A stretch of DNA of 64,000 bases from assembly GCF_020042665.1 (NCBI RefSeq), contig NZ_CP083376.1:4364501-4428500 (forward strand), written 5' to 3'. The stretch comes from Pseudoxanthomonas sp. X-1 (GTDB lineage: Bacteria > Pseudomonadota > Gammaproteobacteria > Xanthomonadales > Xanthomonadaceae). The notes under the pieces are model-generated. The model was not told the DNA's origin. It searched no databases and was given only the letters and a program-made list of their open reading frames with translations. Shown here piece after piece: positions 47,829-56,208 of the stretch (positions within the stretch are counted from its first letter, which is position 1; each line of letters starts with the position of its first letter). Made by a program: the position numbers and the translations under genes.

Positions 47829-49421
47829 TCAGCCGTCCGTCGCCTCGCCCAGCGCCGGCGTGCGCCAGCCGGCACGCACGCCCCACAGGTAGAACACCAC
47901 GCCCACCACCGCCACCACGGCCAGGTCCATGCCGTAGCTCAGGTAGCCGTGGCCGCCGAAGGTGGTGCTGCCGCCCCAGGACAGCAGCGCCACCACCGGC
48001 AGGTAGACCAGCAGCCAGGCCGCGCCGCGCAGCTGGCGGCGCAGGTCCGGCCAGCCGCGGCGGTGCTGCGACCAGGCGTAGACCGGCAGGGCCACGGCCA
48101 TCAGCAGGATGATCTCGCCGGTCAGCGGCCAGCGCGCCCAGTACAGCAGTTCGGTGGCCATGACGAAGGCCACGCCGGCCAGCAGCGGCAGGCCGGGCAG
48201 GCGCAGCGGACGCGGCAGGTCCGGCGCGCTGCGGCGCAGCGCCATCGCGCTGACCGGGCCGGTGAGGTAGGAGATGATCGTCGCCACCGAGATCACCGCC
48301 GCCAGCGTGCCCCAGCCGCGGAAGAAGAACAGGAACAGGTAGGACACCACCAGGTTCAGCCACATCGCCGGGCGCGGCACGCCCCAGCGCGGGTGCAGCC
48401 GGCCCAGCAGCGCCGGCAGGGTGCCGTTGCGCTCCATGCCGTAGATCATGCGCGAGGTGGTGGCGGTGTAGGTGATGCCGGTGCCGGAGGGGCTGATGAA
48501 GGCATCGGCGTAGAGCAGCATCGCCAGCCAGTGCAGGTTGACGAGGATCGCCAGCTCGGCGAACGGCGAGCGGAAGTCGATGCCGTGCCAGCCGGCCTTG
48601 GCCAGCAGGTCTGGCGGCACCGCGCCCAGGTAGGCCACCTGCAGGATCAGGTAGACCACCGTGGCCAGCGCGATCGAGCCGAGCACGGCGAAGGGGATGC
48701 TGCGGCCCGGGTTGCGCGCCTCGCCGGCCAGGTTCACCGGGCTCTGGAAGCCGTTGAAGCTGAAGACGATGCCGGCGGTGGCCACGGCGGTCAGCACCGC
48801 CGCCAGGTCCAGCGTGTCGCGCCCGCCGTGCACGCCGACCGAGAAGTTCTCCTGGTGGAAGCCGCTGGCGATCAGCGCCACGCCGGTGGCCGCCGGCACC
48901 ACCAGCTTGAACACGGTGATGGCCGTGTTGGAGTGGGCGAACAGCTTGACGCTCCAGAAGTTCAGCAGGAAATACACCAGTACCAGCCCGGCGGCGATCA
49001 GCAGCCCGGGCTCGGCCAGTTCGCCCTGGCCGCCCGGCAGATGCGTGTACAGCGCCTGCGCCCAGGGATAGGGCCAGGACGCCATGTACTGGACCGAGGC
49101 CTCGGCCTCGACCGGGATCACCGAGACGATGGCGATCCAGTTGGCCCAGCCGGCGATGAAGCCCACCAGGGCGCCATGCGAGTAGTGGCTGTAGCGCACC
49201 ATGCCGCCGGATTCGGGGAACATCGCGCCCAGCTCGGCGTAGGTCAGGGCGATGGTGGTGATGATCGCCGCGCCGAACACCCAGGCCCAGATCGCGCCCG
49301 GACCGGCCAGGCCCGCCGCGCGCCAGGCGCCGAACAGCCAGCCCGAGCCGATGATCGAGCCCAGGCCGGTGAGCATGAGCGCGAAGGGGCCGACATCGCG
49401 GCGCGGGGAAGCTGAAGCCAT
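47829..49421 (-). CDS. APC-family amino-acid permease (YveA/AspT-like)
   Basis: A 530-residue secondary transporter with 12 or more hydrophobic segments. The N-terminal APC motif is FALMLTGLGSIIGSGWLFGA with SIIGSGWL (substrate-binding loop); AELGAMFPESGGMVRYSHYS and IVFSFNGFQSPVNLAGEARN are conserved in APC permeases. The stretch ASVQYMASWPYPWAQALY resembles YveA-type aspartate/proton symporters. The substrate is inferred as an acidic or other amino acid. It precedes the dioxygenase gene by 20 nt. The start at 49421 lies just before the first helix; no other good start is present. Confidence 0.88.
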   Translation of the reverse strand: MASASPRRDVGPFALMLTGLGSIIGSGWLFGAWRAAGLAGPGAIWAWVFGAAIITTIALTYAELGAMFPESGGMVRYSHYSHGALVGFIAGWANWIAIVSVIPVEAEASVQYMASWPYPWAQALYTHLPGGQGELAEPGLLIAAGLVLVYFLLNFWSVKLFAHSNTAITVFKLVVPAATGVALIASGFHQENFSVGVHGGRDTLDLAAVLTAVATAGIVFSFNGFQSPVNLAGEARNPGRSIPFAVLGSIALATVVYLILQVAYLGAVPPDLLAKAGWHGIDFRSPFAELAILVNLHWLAMLLYADAFISPSGTGITYTATTSRMIYGMERNGTLPALLGRLHPRWGVPRPAMWLNLVVSYLFLFFFRGWGTLAAVISVATIISYLTGPVSAMALRRSAPDLPRPLRLPGLPLLAGVAFVMATELLYWARWPLTGEIILLMAVALPVYAWSQHRRGWPDLRRQLRGAAWLLVYLPVVALLSWGGSTTFGGHGYLSYGMDLAVVAVVGVVFYLWGVRAGWRTPALGEATDG

Positions 49422-49533
49422 GGGACAAGCACCTGTTCGGACGCCGCCTGGACGCGGCCGGAAGCCCGGGATTGTCTCAGGAAGCTGACGCCGACGTCAG
49501 GTGGCGGTCATCCGCGGCCGCGGCGCCACGCCT

Positions 49534-50535
49534 TCAGTCGGCGTGATAGCGCTCGGCCGCCTCGACTTCCTCGCGCGAGCCTATGAAGACCGGCACGCGC
49601 TGGTGCAGCTGTTCGGGCGGCAGGTCCAGGATGCGGGCGCGGCCGGTGCTGGCCAGGCCGCCGGCCTGCTCGATCAGCAGGCCCATCGGGTTGGCCTCGT
49701 ACATCAGGCGCAGCTTGCCGGCCTTGGTCGGGTCCTTGGTGTCGCGCGGATAGATGAAGATCCCGCCGCGCGTCAGGATGCGGTGCACGTCGGCCACCAT
49801 CGAGGCGATCCAGCGCATGTTGAAATCCTTGCCGCGCGGCCCGTCCCGGCCGGCCAGCAGGTCGGCCACGTAGGCCTGCATCTGCGGTTCCCAGTGGCGC
49901 TGGTTGGACATGTTGACGGCGAATTCGGCGGTCTGCGCCGGCACCTGCATGCGCGGATGGGTCAGCACGAACAGGCCCTGCTCGCGGTCCAGGGTGAAGC
50001 CATGGGTGCCGTGGCCGGTGGTCAGCACCAGCATGGTCTGCGGCCCGTAGATGCAGTAGCCGGCGGCGACCTGGTCGCGGCCCGGCTGCAGGAAGTCGGC
50101 GTCGGTGGGCGCCTCGACATGGTCCTTCGGGCAGCGCAGCACCGAGAAGATGGTGCCCACCGAGACGTTGACGTCGATGTTGGAGCTGCCGTCCAGCGGG
50201 TCGAACAGCAGCAGGAATTCGCCGTGCGGATACTCGTCCGGCACCGGCATGGCATGGTCCATCTCCTCCGAGGCGCAGGCGGCCAGGTGGCCGCCCCAGG
50301 CGTTGGCCTCCAGCAGGATGTCGTTGCTGATCACGTCCAGCTTCTTCTGCGCCTCGCCCTGCACGTTGCCGGTGCCGGCCTCGCCCAGCACGCCGCCCAG
50401 CGCGCCCTTGCTCACCGCCACCGAGATGCTGGTGCAGGCGCGCACGACGACGGAAATCAGCTGGCGCAGTTCGGCGCTGATACGGCCGGCGCGCTGTTCT
50501 TCGACCAGGTAGCGGGTCAGGGTGACGGGCTGCAT
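49534..50535 (-). CDS. fbp: fructose-1,6-bisphosphatase, class I
   Basis: A 333-residue gluconeogenic enzyme that hydrolyses fructose 1,6-bisphosphate to fructose 6-phosphate. Motifs: [45 protein letters not shown], the metal site [72 protein letters not shown] and [19 protein letters not shown]. The start ATG at 50535 gives [10 protein letters not shown], the usual N-terminus. The upstream frame stays open to 50727 only because it crosses a repeat. The spacer before it (50536-50851) holds inverted repeats. Confidence 0.95.
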   Translation of the reverse strand: MQPVTLTRYLVEEQRAGRISAELRQLISVVVRACTSISVAVSKGALGGVLGEAGTGNVQGEAQKKLDVISNDILLEANAWGGHLAACASEEMDHAMPVPDEYPHGEFLLLFDPLDGSSNIDVNVSVGTIFSVLRCPKDHVEAPTDADFLQPGRDQVAAGYCIYGPQTMLVLTTGHGTHGFTLDREQGLFVLTHPRMQVPAQTAEFAVNMSNQRHWEPQMQAYVADLLAGRDGPRGKDFNMRWIASMVADVHRILTRGGIFIYPRDTKDPTKAGKLRLMYEANPMGLLIEQAGGLASTGRARILDLPPEQLHQRVPVFIGSREEVEAAERYHAD

Positions 50536-50851
50536 CGTGGCATGGACCTTCGGGCGACGTGGGGGCCGGCATTGTCGCCGCAATCGCGTGACCGGGGATA
50601 TGTCGGCGACGAATCTTGTCGTCCGGCGACGCACCCGCCGTCGCGCTTGCTCCCTCCCTTTCGCGAAGCGAAGGGGAGGGCTGGGGAGGGGTGCCTTTGC
50701 CTTTGCTTTTGCTGTTACCTGCGGCAAGAAGCAACAGCAACACCAACCCCAACAGCAAAAGCCAACCCCTCCCCAGCCCTCCCCTGCTACGCAAGGGAGG
50801 GGGCAGAGGCGCGTCGCCCGCTCCTGACGCGCGACGCGGCGCGATGAGGAT
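50536..50851. other. fbp upstream spacer with repeats
   Basis: This 316-nt spacer lies between divergent-facing fbp start and the response-regulator stop. It carries the imperfect inverted repeat at 50651-50803 and nothing recognisable as a gene. The fbp promoter should lie in 50536-50640, on the minus strand; it was not identified. Confidence 0.5.
50651..50803. repeat. imperfect inverted repeat of G-rich and CAGCAA-rich modules
   Basis: Left arm 50651-50716 (CCTCCC..., GGGGAGGGCTGGGGAGGGGT, TTTGCTTTTGCTGTT) and right arm 50748-50803 (AACAGCAAAAGCC, ACCCCTCCCCAGCCCTCCCC, GGGAGGG) pair almost continuously around a 31-nt loop. Each arm also folds on its own (CCCTCCCTT with AAGGGGAGGG). The AACAGCAAAAGC module recurs at 60585-60594, next to the AGCAAC tandem repeat. 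No coding. Confidence 0.65.
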
Positions 50852-51493
50852 TCAAATCACGCGCAGCGTGATCGCCTTCAGCACCGCCCGGGTGCGATCG
50901 CGCGTGCCGAGCTTGTCCAGGATCACCGAGACGTAGTTCTTCACCGTGCCCTCGGCCAGGAACAGCGTGCGCGCGATCTCCTTGTTGGAATAGCCGCCGG
51001 CCAGCAGCCGCAGGATCGCCACCTCGCGCTCGTTGAACGGCTCGCGCGGCGCGTCCTGCTCGCGGTAGGCGTAGCGCGCGCGCACCGGCTCGGTGCTGAC
51101 CGGCTGCAGCAGCGTGTCGCCGCCGGCCACGCGCACGATGGCATCGCGCAGATCCTCCGGCGCGGCGTCCTTGAGCAGGAAGCCCTGCGCGCCGGCTTCG
51201 GTGGCGCGCAGCAGCAGGTCGGCATCGTCGAAGGTGGTCAGCAGCAGCAGCGGGGTGGCATCGCCGGCCGCGCGCAGCCGGGTCAGGGCCTCGATGCCGT
51301 CCACCCCGGGCATGCGGATGTCGCTGAGCACCACGTCCACCGGTTGGGCGGCCAGGCGCTCGATCAGCTCGGCGCCATCGCTGACTTCGAACGCCACCGC
51401 GATGCCCTGCTGCTGCAGCAGCGCGCGCAGGCCGGCACGCACCAGCGCCTGATCGTCGGCCAGGGCCACGGTGATGGAAGCGATGTGATTCAT
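50852..51493 (-). CDS. NarL/FixJ-family response regulator
   Basis: A 213-residue regulator. The receiver domain (about 1-120) shows [20 protein letters not shown] and the phospho-acceptor region [20 protein letters not shown] (Asp), with [20 protein letters not shown] and [18 protein letters not shown] (Lys). The C-terminal LuxR-type helix-turn-helix is [20 protein letters not shown] and [20 protein letters not shown]. Its start codon overlaps the kinase stop by 4 nt (ATGA), so kinase and regulator are coupled. It may control the divergent CPBP/ICMT genes at 52744-54036; that is inference from position. Confidence 0.93.
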   Translation of the reverse strand: MNHIASITVALADDQALVRAGLRALLQQQGIAVAFEVSDGAELIERLAAQPVDVVLSDIRMPGVDGIEALTRLRAAGDATPLLLLTTFDDADLLLRATEAGAQGFLLKDAAPEDLRDAIVRVAGGDTLLQPVSTEPVRARYAYREQDAPREPFNEREVAILRLLAGGYSNKEIARTLFLAEGTVKNYVSVILDKLGTRDRTRAVLKAITLRVI

Positions 51494-52590
51494 GCGGGAA
51501 TCCTGGCGGTCAGGCGCAATGCGCCGTGCGGGGTGAGGTCGATGTCCAGGCGGCCGTGCGCGGCGGCGATGCGCTCGCGCATGCCGGACAGGCCGTTGCC
51601 CTCGCGCAGGCGCGCGGCGCGCTGGCCGTTGTCCTCGATGCGCAGCAGCAGCGCCCCGCCCTCGCGCGCCAGCCGCACGTGCAGCGTGTCGGCATCGGTG
51701 TGGCGGGCGGTGTTGGTCAGGGCCTCCTGCACCACGCGCAGCAGGGTCTCGGCCAGGGCCGGGTCGGTGACGGTGGCGTCGGCGGCGATGTCCAGCGCCA
51801 GCGCCGGGCGCGGCAGCGGCGCGGCCAGCGCGCGCAGCGCGGTGTGCAGGTCCAGCCCGCGCGTGTCGCGCAGGGCCTGGACCACGCTGCGGATGTCGTC
51901 GAGCAGCTCGCTGGACAGCTGCTGGGCGATGCGCACCTCGCTGCGGTCGGCCAGGGCCGGGTCGCTCGCCAGCGCGCGCAGGTTGAGCTTCATCGCGGTG
52001 AGCTTGTGCCCGGCCACGTCGTGCAGCTCGCGCGCCACGCGCAGGCGCTCGGCATCGCGCGCGCTGTCGGCCAGCAGCGCGCGCGTGGCCAGCAGATCGG
52101 CATTGACCAGGGCCAGCGCGTCGCGCGTGCGTTCGGCATTGCGCGCGTAATAAGCCACCAGCGCCGAGAACGCCTGGAAGCTGGCGTAGATGACGACCAT
52201 CAGCCACTGCCGCTTGACGCCCACCGCATCCAGCGTCAGGTACAGGCCGACGTTGATCGTCAGCCCGAAGACCAGCACCATCGCCGGCCGCCAGCACATG
52301 GCCGCGTGCGCCACCAGCATCACCAGCAGCACCGGCGCGGTGCCCGCGCGCGGCTCCAGGTAGACCAGCCACAGCGCCAGCGCCGCCTGCATGCACAGCG
52401 CCGCATCGCGCAGGACCGCATGGCCCTTGATCCAGTCGTAGGCGATGAACAGCGCGGCGAAGCCGCCCAGCAGCCACCAGCGCAGGGCGCCGCCGTCGGC
52501 CTCGAAGCCGAACGACAGCGTCACCGCGGCCATGGTGATCAGGCCGGCGATGTTGAGGGGCTCGAAGAACTCGCGCAGGGTCGGATGCAT
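51490..52590 (-). CDS. DesK-type sensor histidine kinase
   Basis: A 366-residue membrane kinase. The N-terminal half (1-150) has about five transmembrane helices, including NIAGLITMAAVTLSFGFEAD, WWLLGGFAALFIAYDWI and QWLMVVIYASFQAFSALVAY. The HisKA_3 dimerisation region is ARELHDVAGHKLTAMKLNLR, with the phosphorylated His in LHDVAGH. The ATPase domain shows LLRVVQEALTNTARHTDAD (N box) and RIEDNGQRAA with GNGLSGMRERIAAAHG (G boxes). Multi-helix input with no large periplasmic domain is like DesK or YvfT, suggesting a membrane signal. The start ATG at 52590 opens the first helices; an earlier frame to 52680 is unsupported. Confidence 0.92.
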   Translation of the reverse strand: MHPTLREFFEPLNIAGLITMAAVTLSFGFEADGGALRWWLLGGFAALFIAYDWIKGHAVLRDAALCMQAALALWLVYLEPRAGTAPVLLVMLVAHAAMCWRPAMVLVFGLTINVGLYLTLDAVGVKRQWLMVVIYASFQAFSALVAYYARNAERTRDALALVNADLLATRALLADSARDAERLRVARELHDVAGHKLTAMKLNLRALASDPALADRSEVRIAQQLSSELLDDIRSVVQALRDTRGLDLHTALRALAAPLPRPALALDIAADATVTDPALAETLLRVVQEALTNTARHTDADTLHVRLAREGGALLLRIEDNGQRAARLREGNGLSGMRERIAAAHGRLDIDLTPHGALRLTARIPA

Positions 52591-52743
52591 GGGCCGATGC
52601 TCGCCCGCCTCCGCGCAACCGGCAATGGGCGGGTGGCAAGTCGTGACTTCCGGCAGGTCCTGGTCATGACGACCGGCCATGCCCTGGATCCGATCCGGGG
52701 CCGATGCTGGATCCTCCTCTCGCAGACCGCCCCGGTGCCTCTC

Positions 52744-53442
52744 ATGGCGACCACCATGCCCCGCCCACCCATGCCGACCGCCTCGCTGGTCTGCGTCCTG
52801 CTGGGCTTTCCGCTAGGGTCGTTCCTGGTGTCGCTGCTGCTGTTGTGGCGGCCGGCGATGGCGGCGGCACATTGGGACGCGCAGGCGGTCGTCTTCGCCG
52901 CCGCCGCATGCTGGTACGCGGCGCAGATCGCGTTGCTGCGCTTCATCCTGAGCAAAGCCGGCTGGTCCTGGCGGGACATCGGCTGGGGATTCGGCCAGCG
53001 CGGCACGGCCTGGCTGATCGCGGCCTACCTGGTCTTCGCGTTCGCGCTGGTTGGCGGCGTGGAATGGGCGCTGGCGCATGGTCCGGCGGCCGACCCGGCG
53101 CGGCTGTCCGATCTGGCGAACCTGGCGCCACGCACGCTGCAGGCGCGCCTGATCTACGTCGTGATGGGGCTGCTGGGAGGCCTGTGCGAAGAGCTGGTGT
53201 ATCGCGGCTTCGCCTTGCAGGGGCTGCGCCGCCGCGGCGTGCCGATCGTGGTCGCGTGCGTGCTGGCCTCCCTGGTTTTCGTCGCCCAGCACGGGCTGAA
53301 GTCCGTCAGCCAGTTCGGGTGGTTCTTCACGTGGGGTCTGGTGTTCTGCGCGCTGTTCCTGCTCTGCCGGCGACTGTGGCCGGGGCTCATCCTGCACTGG
53401 CTGGTCATCCTGTCAGCACTGCCCGCCGTTCTACCGCATTGA
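52744..53442 (+). CDS. second CPBP family intramembrane metalloprotease
   Basis: A 232-residue polytopic protein. The first helices are ASLVCVLLGFPLGSFLVSLL and WDAQAVVFAAAACWYAAQIA. CPBP motifs are LCEELVYRGFALQGLRRRG (EExxxR), VFVAQHGLKSV (FxxxH) and ILHWLVILSAL, where the usual HxxxN has Ile in place of Asn. That last change could reduce activity, or the motif may be shifted. The ATG at 52744 or one 12 or 27 nt later is possible. The gene is divergent from the sensor kinase (153-nt gap) and is followed 18 nt later by the ICMT-like gene. Confidence 0.75.
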   Translation: MATTMPRPPMPTASLVCVLLGFPLGSFLVSLLLLWRPAMAAAHWDAQAVVFAAAACWYAAQIALLRFILSKAGWSWRDIGWGFGQRGTAWLIAAYLVFAFALVGGVEWALAHGPAADPARLSDLANLAPRTLQARLIYVVMGLLGGLCEELVYRGFALQGLRRRGVPIVVACVLASLVFVAQHGLKSVSQFGWFFTWGLVFCALFLLCRRLWPGLILHWLVILSALPAVLPH

Positions 53443-53460
53443 CCGAAGGAGAATCCGACG

Positions 53461-54036
53461 ATGAGGCTCGATCTGTCGCAACTGCTGTTCTGGATCGCCT
53501 GCGCCGCATGGTGGGCGGTGGAGGTGTTCATCAGCCATCGGCGCCGCAGCCAGGACGATCCGGCGCGCGACGGCGGCACGCTGCGCATGCTGTGGACGGT
53601 GCTGTACGCGGCGATCGTCGTGGCCGTGGTGCTGAGCGTGCTGGGCATCGGCCGCTGGCCGCCGGGCTGGCGCCTGCCGCTGCTGTGGACCGGCACGGCG
53701 ATGGTGGTCGGCGGGCTGGCGTTCCGGCTGTGGGCCATCGCGGTGCTGGGGCGGCAGTTCACCGTGGACGTGGGCATCCAGCCTGGCCATGCGCTGATCA
53801 CCGCCGGGCCGTACCGCTGGCTGCGCCATCCGTCGTATACCGGCGCGCTGGCGTGCTTCTACGGCCTGGGCGTGGGGCTGGGCAGCTGGGCCTCGCTGGC
53901 GGTGATCGCGCTGGCGGTGACGGCGGCCTTCGCCCGCCGCATGCGGGTGGAGGAAGGGGTGCTGGCCCAGGCCTTCGGCCCCGCCTGGGACGCGCACGCG
54001 GGTCGGACGTGGAAGGTGCTGCCTTGGGTGTGGTGA
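53461..54036 (+). CDS. isoprenylcysteine carboxyl methyltransferase-family membrane protein
   Basis: A 191-residue protein of the ICMT/PEMT-like integral membrane methyltransferase family. Helices LSQLLFWIACAAWWAVEVFI, MLWTVLYAAIVVAVVLSVLG, LLWTGTAMVVGGLAFRLWAI and GSWASLAVIALAVTAAF are visible. The SAM-binding signature is PYRWLRHPSYTGALACFYGL (RHPxYxG), and FARRMRVEEGVLAQAFG holds the E-E pair of the C-terminal motif. Substrates of bacterial members are mostly unknown. The gene lies 18 nt after the CPBP gene with a purine-rich ribosome site (AAGGAG), so the two probably form one operon. Confidence 0.83.
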   Translation: MRLDLSQLLFWIACAAWWAVEVFISHRRRSQDDPARDGGTLRMLWTVLYAAIVVAVVLSVLGIGRWPPGWRLPLLWTGTAMVVGGLAFRLWAIAVLGRQFTVDVGIQPGHALITAGPYRWLRHPSYTGALACFYGLGVGLGSWASLAVIALAVTAAFARRMRVEEGVLAQAFGPAWDAHAGRTWKVLPWVW

Positions 54037-54070
54037 TTGGTCTGACCTTTAAACGGGTTATGCGCGCAAG

Positions 54071-54100
54071 TTGACAGAAACCAGGCAGAAGGCGCGTAAT
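54071..54100 (+). promoter_or_regulatory. promoter of the lactate operon
   Basis: TTGACA (54071-54076) is a consensus -35. CGTAAT (54095-54100) is a 4/6 match -10 after 18 nt. The LldR-type operator lies just downstream at 54121-54133. Confidence 0.55.
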
Positions 54101-54120
54101 TCCAGCTGGGCCGACACATT

Positions 54121-54133
54121 TTGGTATGACCAA
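54121..54133. promoter_or_regulatory. LldR/PdhR-type operator
   Basis: TTGGT-ATG-ACCAA is a perfect palindrome matching the operators of E. coli LldR and PdhR (TTGGTNNNACCAA). It is centred about 90 nt before the lldR start, in the expected position to repress the lldR-lldD-dld operon in the absence of lactate. Confidence 0.8.
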
Positions 54134-54217
54134 TCGACGTGAGTCGCACAGCATGTGCGACCTGCGCCAGCGGCCCGTGCGACGGGCGATGGTGCCCGGC
54201 CGCGACCGGAGCCCGTG

Positions 54218-55048
54218 ATGTCCCGCCCGCAACGTCTGCCTGCCGACGCCACGCCTGTCACCGCGAGCACGTCTCCGACGCGCGCGGCCGGACGCGTCCC
54301 CGACCGCGTGGCCGCCCAGCTGCGCGCACTGATCGACAGCCGCGGCCTCCAGCCCGGCGAGCGCCTGCCTGCCGAACGCGCGCTGGCCCTGGAACTGGCG
54401 GTCTCGCGCTCGGCCCTGCGCGAGGGCATTGCCCGGCTGGCCAGCCAGGGCCTGCTGGTCAGCCGGGTCGGCGGCGGCACCTACGTGTGCGCGCCGGGGC
54501 CGCTGGACGCGGCCATCGACGCGCAGCTGGCGCCGTACCTGCCGCTGTTCCAGGGCGATCCCGAATACCGCTTCGACGTGCTGGAGATCCGCCACGCGCT
54601 GGAGGGCGCCACCGCCTGGCACGCCGCGCAGCGCGCGACCGAGGCCGACCGCGCGCGCATCGCCGCGGCCTTCGACGCGATCATGGCTGCGCACGGACAG
54701 GGCGATGCGGCCCGCCAGGCCCAGGCCGACGCCGATTTCCACCTGGCCATCGCCGAGGCCTCGCACAACCTGGTGCTGCTGCAGGTGATGCGCGCGCTGT
54801 TCCGGCTGCTGCAGACCAACATCTCGCAGAACCGCGAGAAGCTCTACACCTCGCCGCAGACCTTCGAGCCGCTGCTGGCCCAGCACCGCGCGCTGAGGGA
54901 CGCGGTGCTGGCCGGTGACGCCGAACGCGCGCGCCATGCCGCGCACGAGCACCTGGCCTTCGTGCACGGCTCGCTCAAGACCCTCGACGAGGACGAGGCG
55001 CGCCGCGCCCGCGCCTCGCGCCTCCCGCCGGACCGCCCGCTGCCATGA
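54218..55048 (+). CDS. lldR: GntR/FCD-family lactate-responsive regulator LldR
   Basis: A 276-residue regulator. The winged helix starts [20 protein letters not shown] with [20 protein letters not shown] and [20 protein letters not shown]. The FCD effector domain shows [40 protein letters not shown] (metal-binding His region), [20 protein letters not shown] and [20 protein letters not shown] with HEHLAF. The start ATG at 54218 (MSRPQRLP) is preferred over an in-frame ATG at 54155. Its stop overlaps the lldD start (ATGA). It should bind the palindrome at 54121-54133 and be released by lactate. Confidence 0.88.
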   Translation: MSRPQRLPADATPVTASTSPTRAAGRVPDRVAAQLRALIDSRGLQPGERLPAERALALELAVSRSALREGIARLASQGLLVSRVGGGTYVCAPGPLDAAIDAQLAPYLPLFQGDPEYRFDVLEIRHALEGATAWHAAQRATEADRARIAAAFDAIMAAHGQGDAARQAQADADFHLAIAEASHNLVLLQVMRALFRLLQTNISQNREKLYTSPQTFEPLLAQHRALRDAVLAGDAERARHAAHEHLAFVHGSLKTLDEDEARRARASRLPPDRPLP

Positions 55049-56208
55049 TCATCGCCTCCTCCACCGATTACCGCGCCGCCGCGCAGCGCCGGCTGCCGCC
55101 GTTCCTGTTCCACTACGCCGACGGCGGCGCCTATGCCGAGCGCACGCTGGCGCGCAACGTGACGGACCTGGGCGAGATCGCGCTGCGCCAGCGCGTGCTC
55201 AAGGACATGTCGCGGCTGGACCTGTCGACCACGCTGTTCGGCGAGACCCTGGCCATGCCGGTGGTGCTGGGGCCGGTCGGCCTGACCGGCATGTTCGCCC
55301 GCCGTGGCGAGGTCCAGGCCGCGCAGGCCGCCGCGCGCAAGGGCATCCCCTTCACCCTGTCCACCGTGTCGGTGTGCCCGATCGAAGAAGTCGCGCCGAC
55401 GCTGCCGCGGCCGATGTGGTTCCAGCTGTACGTGCTCAAGGACCGCGGCTTCATGCGCCACGCGCTGGAGCGCGCGCAGGCCGCCGGCGTCAGGACGCTG
55501 GTGTTCACCGTGGACATGCCGGTGCCCGGTGCGCGCTATCGCGACCTGCACTCGGGCATGAGCGGGCCGAACGCGGCGCTGCGCCGCTACTGGCAGTCGC
55601 TGACGCATCCACGCTGGGCCTGGGACGTGGGCCTGCATGGGCGTCCGCACGACCTGGGCAATGTCTCGCGCTACCTGGGCAAGCCGACCGGGCTGGAGGA
55701 CTACATCGGCTGGCTGGCGGCCAATTTCGATCCGTCGATCTCGTGGAAGGACCTGGAGTGGATCCGCGAGTTCTGGAAGGGCCCGATGCTGATCAAGGGC
55801 ATCCTGGATCCGGACGATGCGCGCGATGCGGTGCGCTTCGGCGCCGATGGCATCGTGGTGTCCAACCACGGCGGGCGCCAGCTCGACGGCGTGCTGTCCA
55901 GCGCACGCGCGCTGCCGGCCATCGCCGATGCGGTGAAGGGGCAGATCAAGCTGCTGGCCGACTCCGGCATCCGCACCGGCCTGGACGTGGTGCGCATGCT
56001 CGCCCTGGGCGCCGACGCGGTCCTGCTGGGCCGCGCGTGGCTCTATGCGCTGGCCGCCGCGGGCGGGGCGGGCGTCGAGCACCTGCTGGGCCTGATCGAG
56101 AAGGAAATGCGCGTGGCCATGACGCTCACCAGCACGCGCAGCATCGCCGACATGGGCCCGCACATGCTGGTGCCCGCCGACGCGCTGCCGGCCGACCGCC
56201 TGCCGTGA
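55045..56208 (+). CDS. lldD: L-lactate dehydrogenase (FMN-dependent, quinone)
   Basis: A 387-residue flavoenzyme that oxidises L-lactate to pyruvate and feeds electrons to the quinone pool at the inner membrane. Motifs: [137 protein letters not shown] (catalytic His) and [20 protein letters not shown]. Length equals LldD (about 380-396). It overlaps lldR and dld by 4 nt each. No lactate permease gene is present in the operon. Confidence 0.96.
   Translation: MIIASSTDYRAAAQRRLPPFLFHYADGGAYAERTLARNVTDLGEIALRQRVLKDMSRLDLSTTLFGETLAMPVVLGPVGLTGMFARRGEVQAAQAAARKGIPFTLSTVSVCPIEEVAPTLPRPMWFQLYVLKDRGFMRHALERAQAAGVRTLVFTVDMPVPGARYRDLHSGMSGPNAALRRYWQSLTHPRWAWDVGLHGRPHDLGNVSRYLGKPTGLEDYIGWLAANFDPSISWKDLEWIREFWKGPMLIKGILDPDDARDAVRFGADGIVVSNHGGRQLDGVLSSARALPAIADAVKGQIKLLADSGIRTGLDVVRMLALGADAVLLGRAWLYALAAAGGAGVEHLLGLIEKEMRVAMTLTSTRSIADMGPHMLVPADALPADRLP

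Noticed and set aside
51526..53442. A 638-codon plus-strand frame through the sensor kinase
   Set aside because: Only the part from 52744 (CPBP protein) has homology; the rest is antisense to the kinase.
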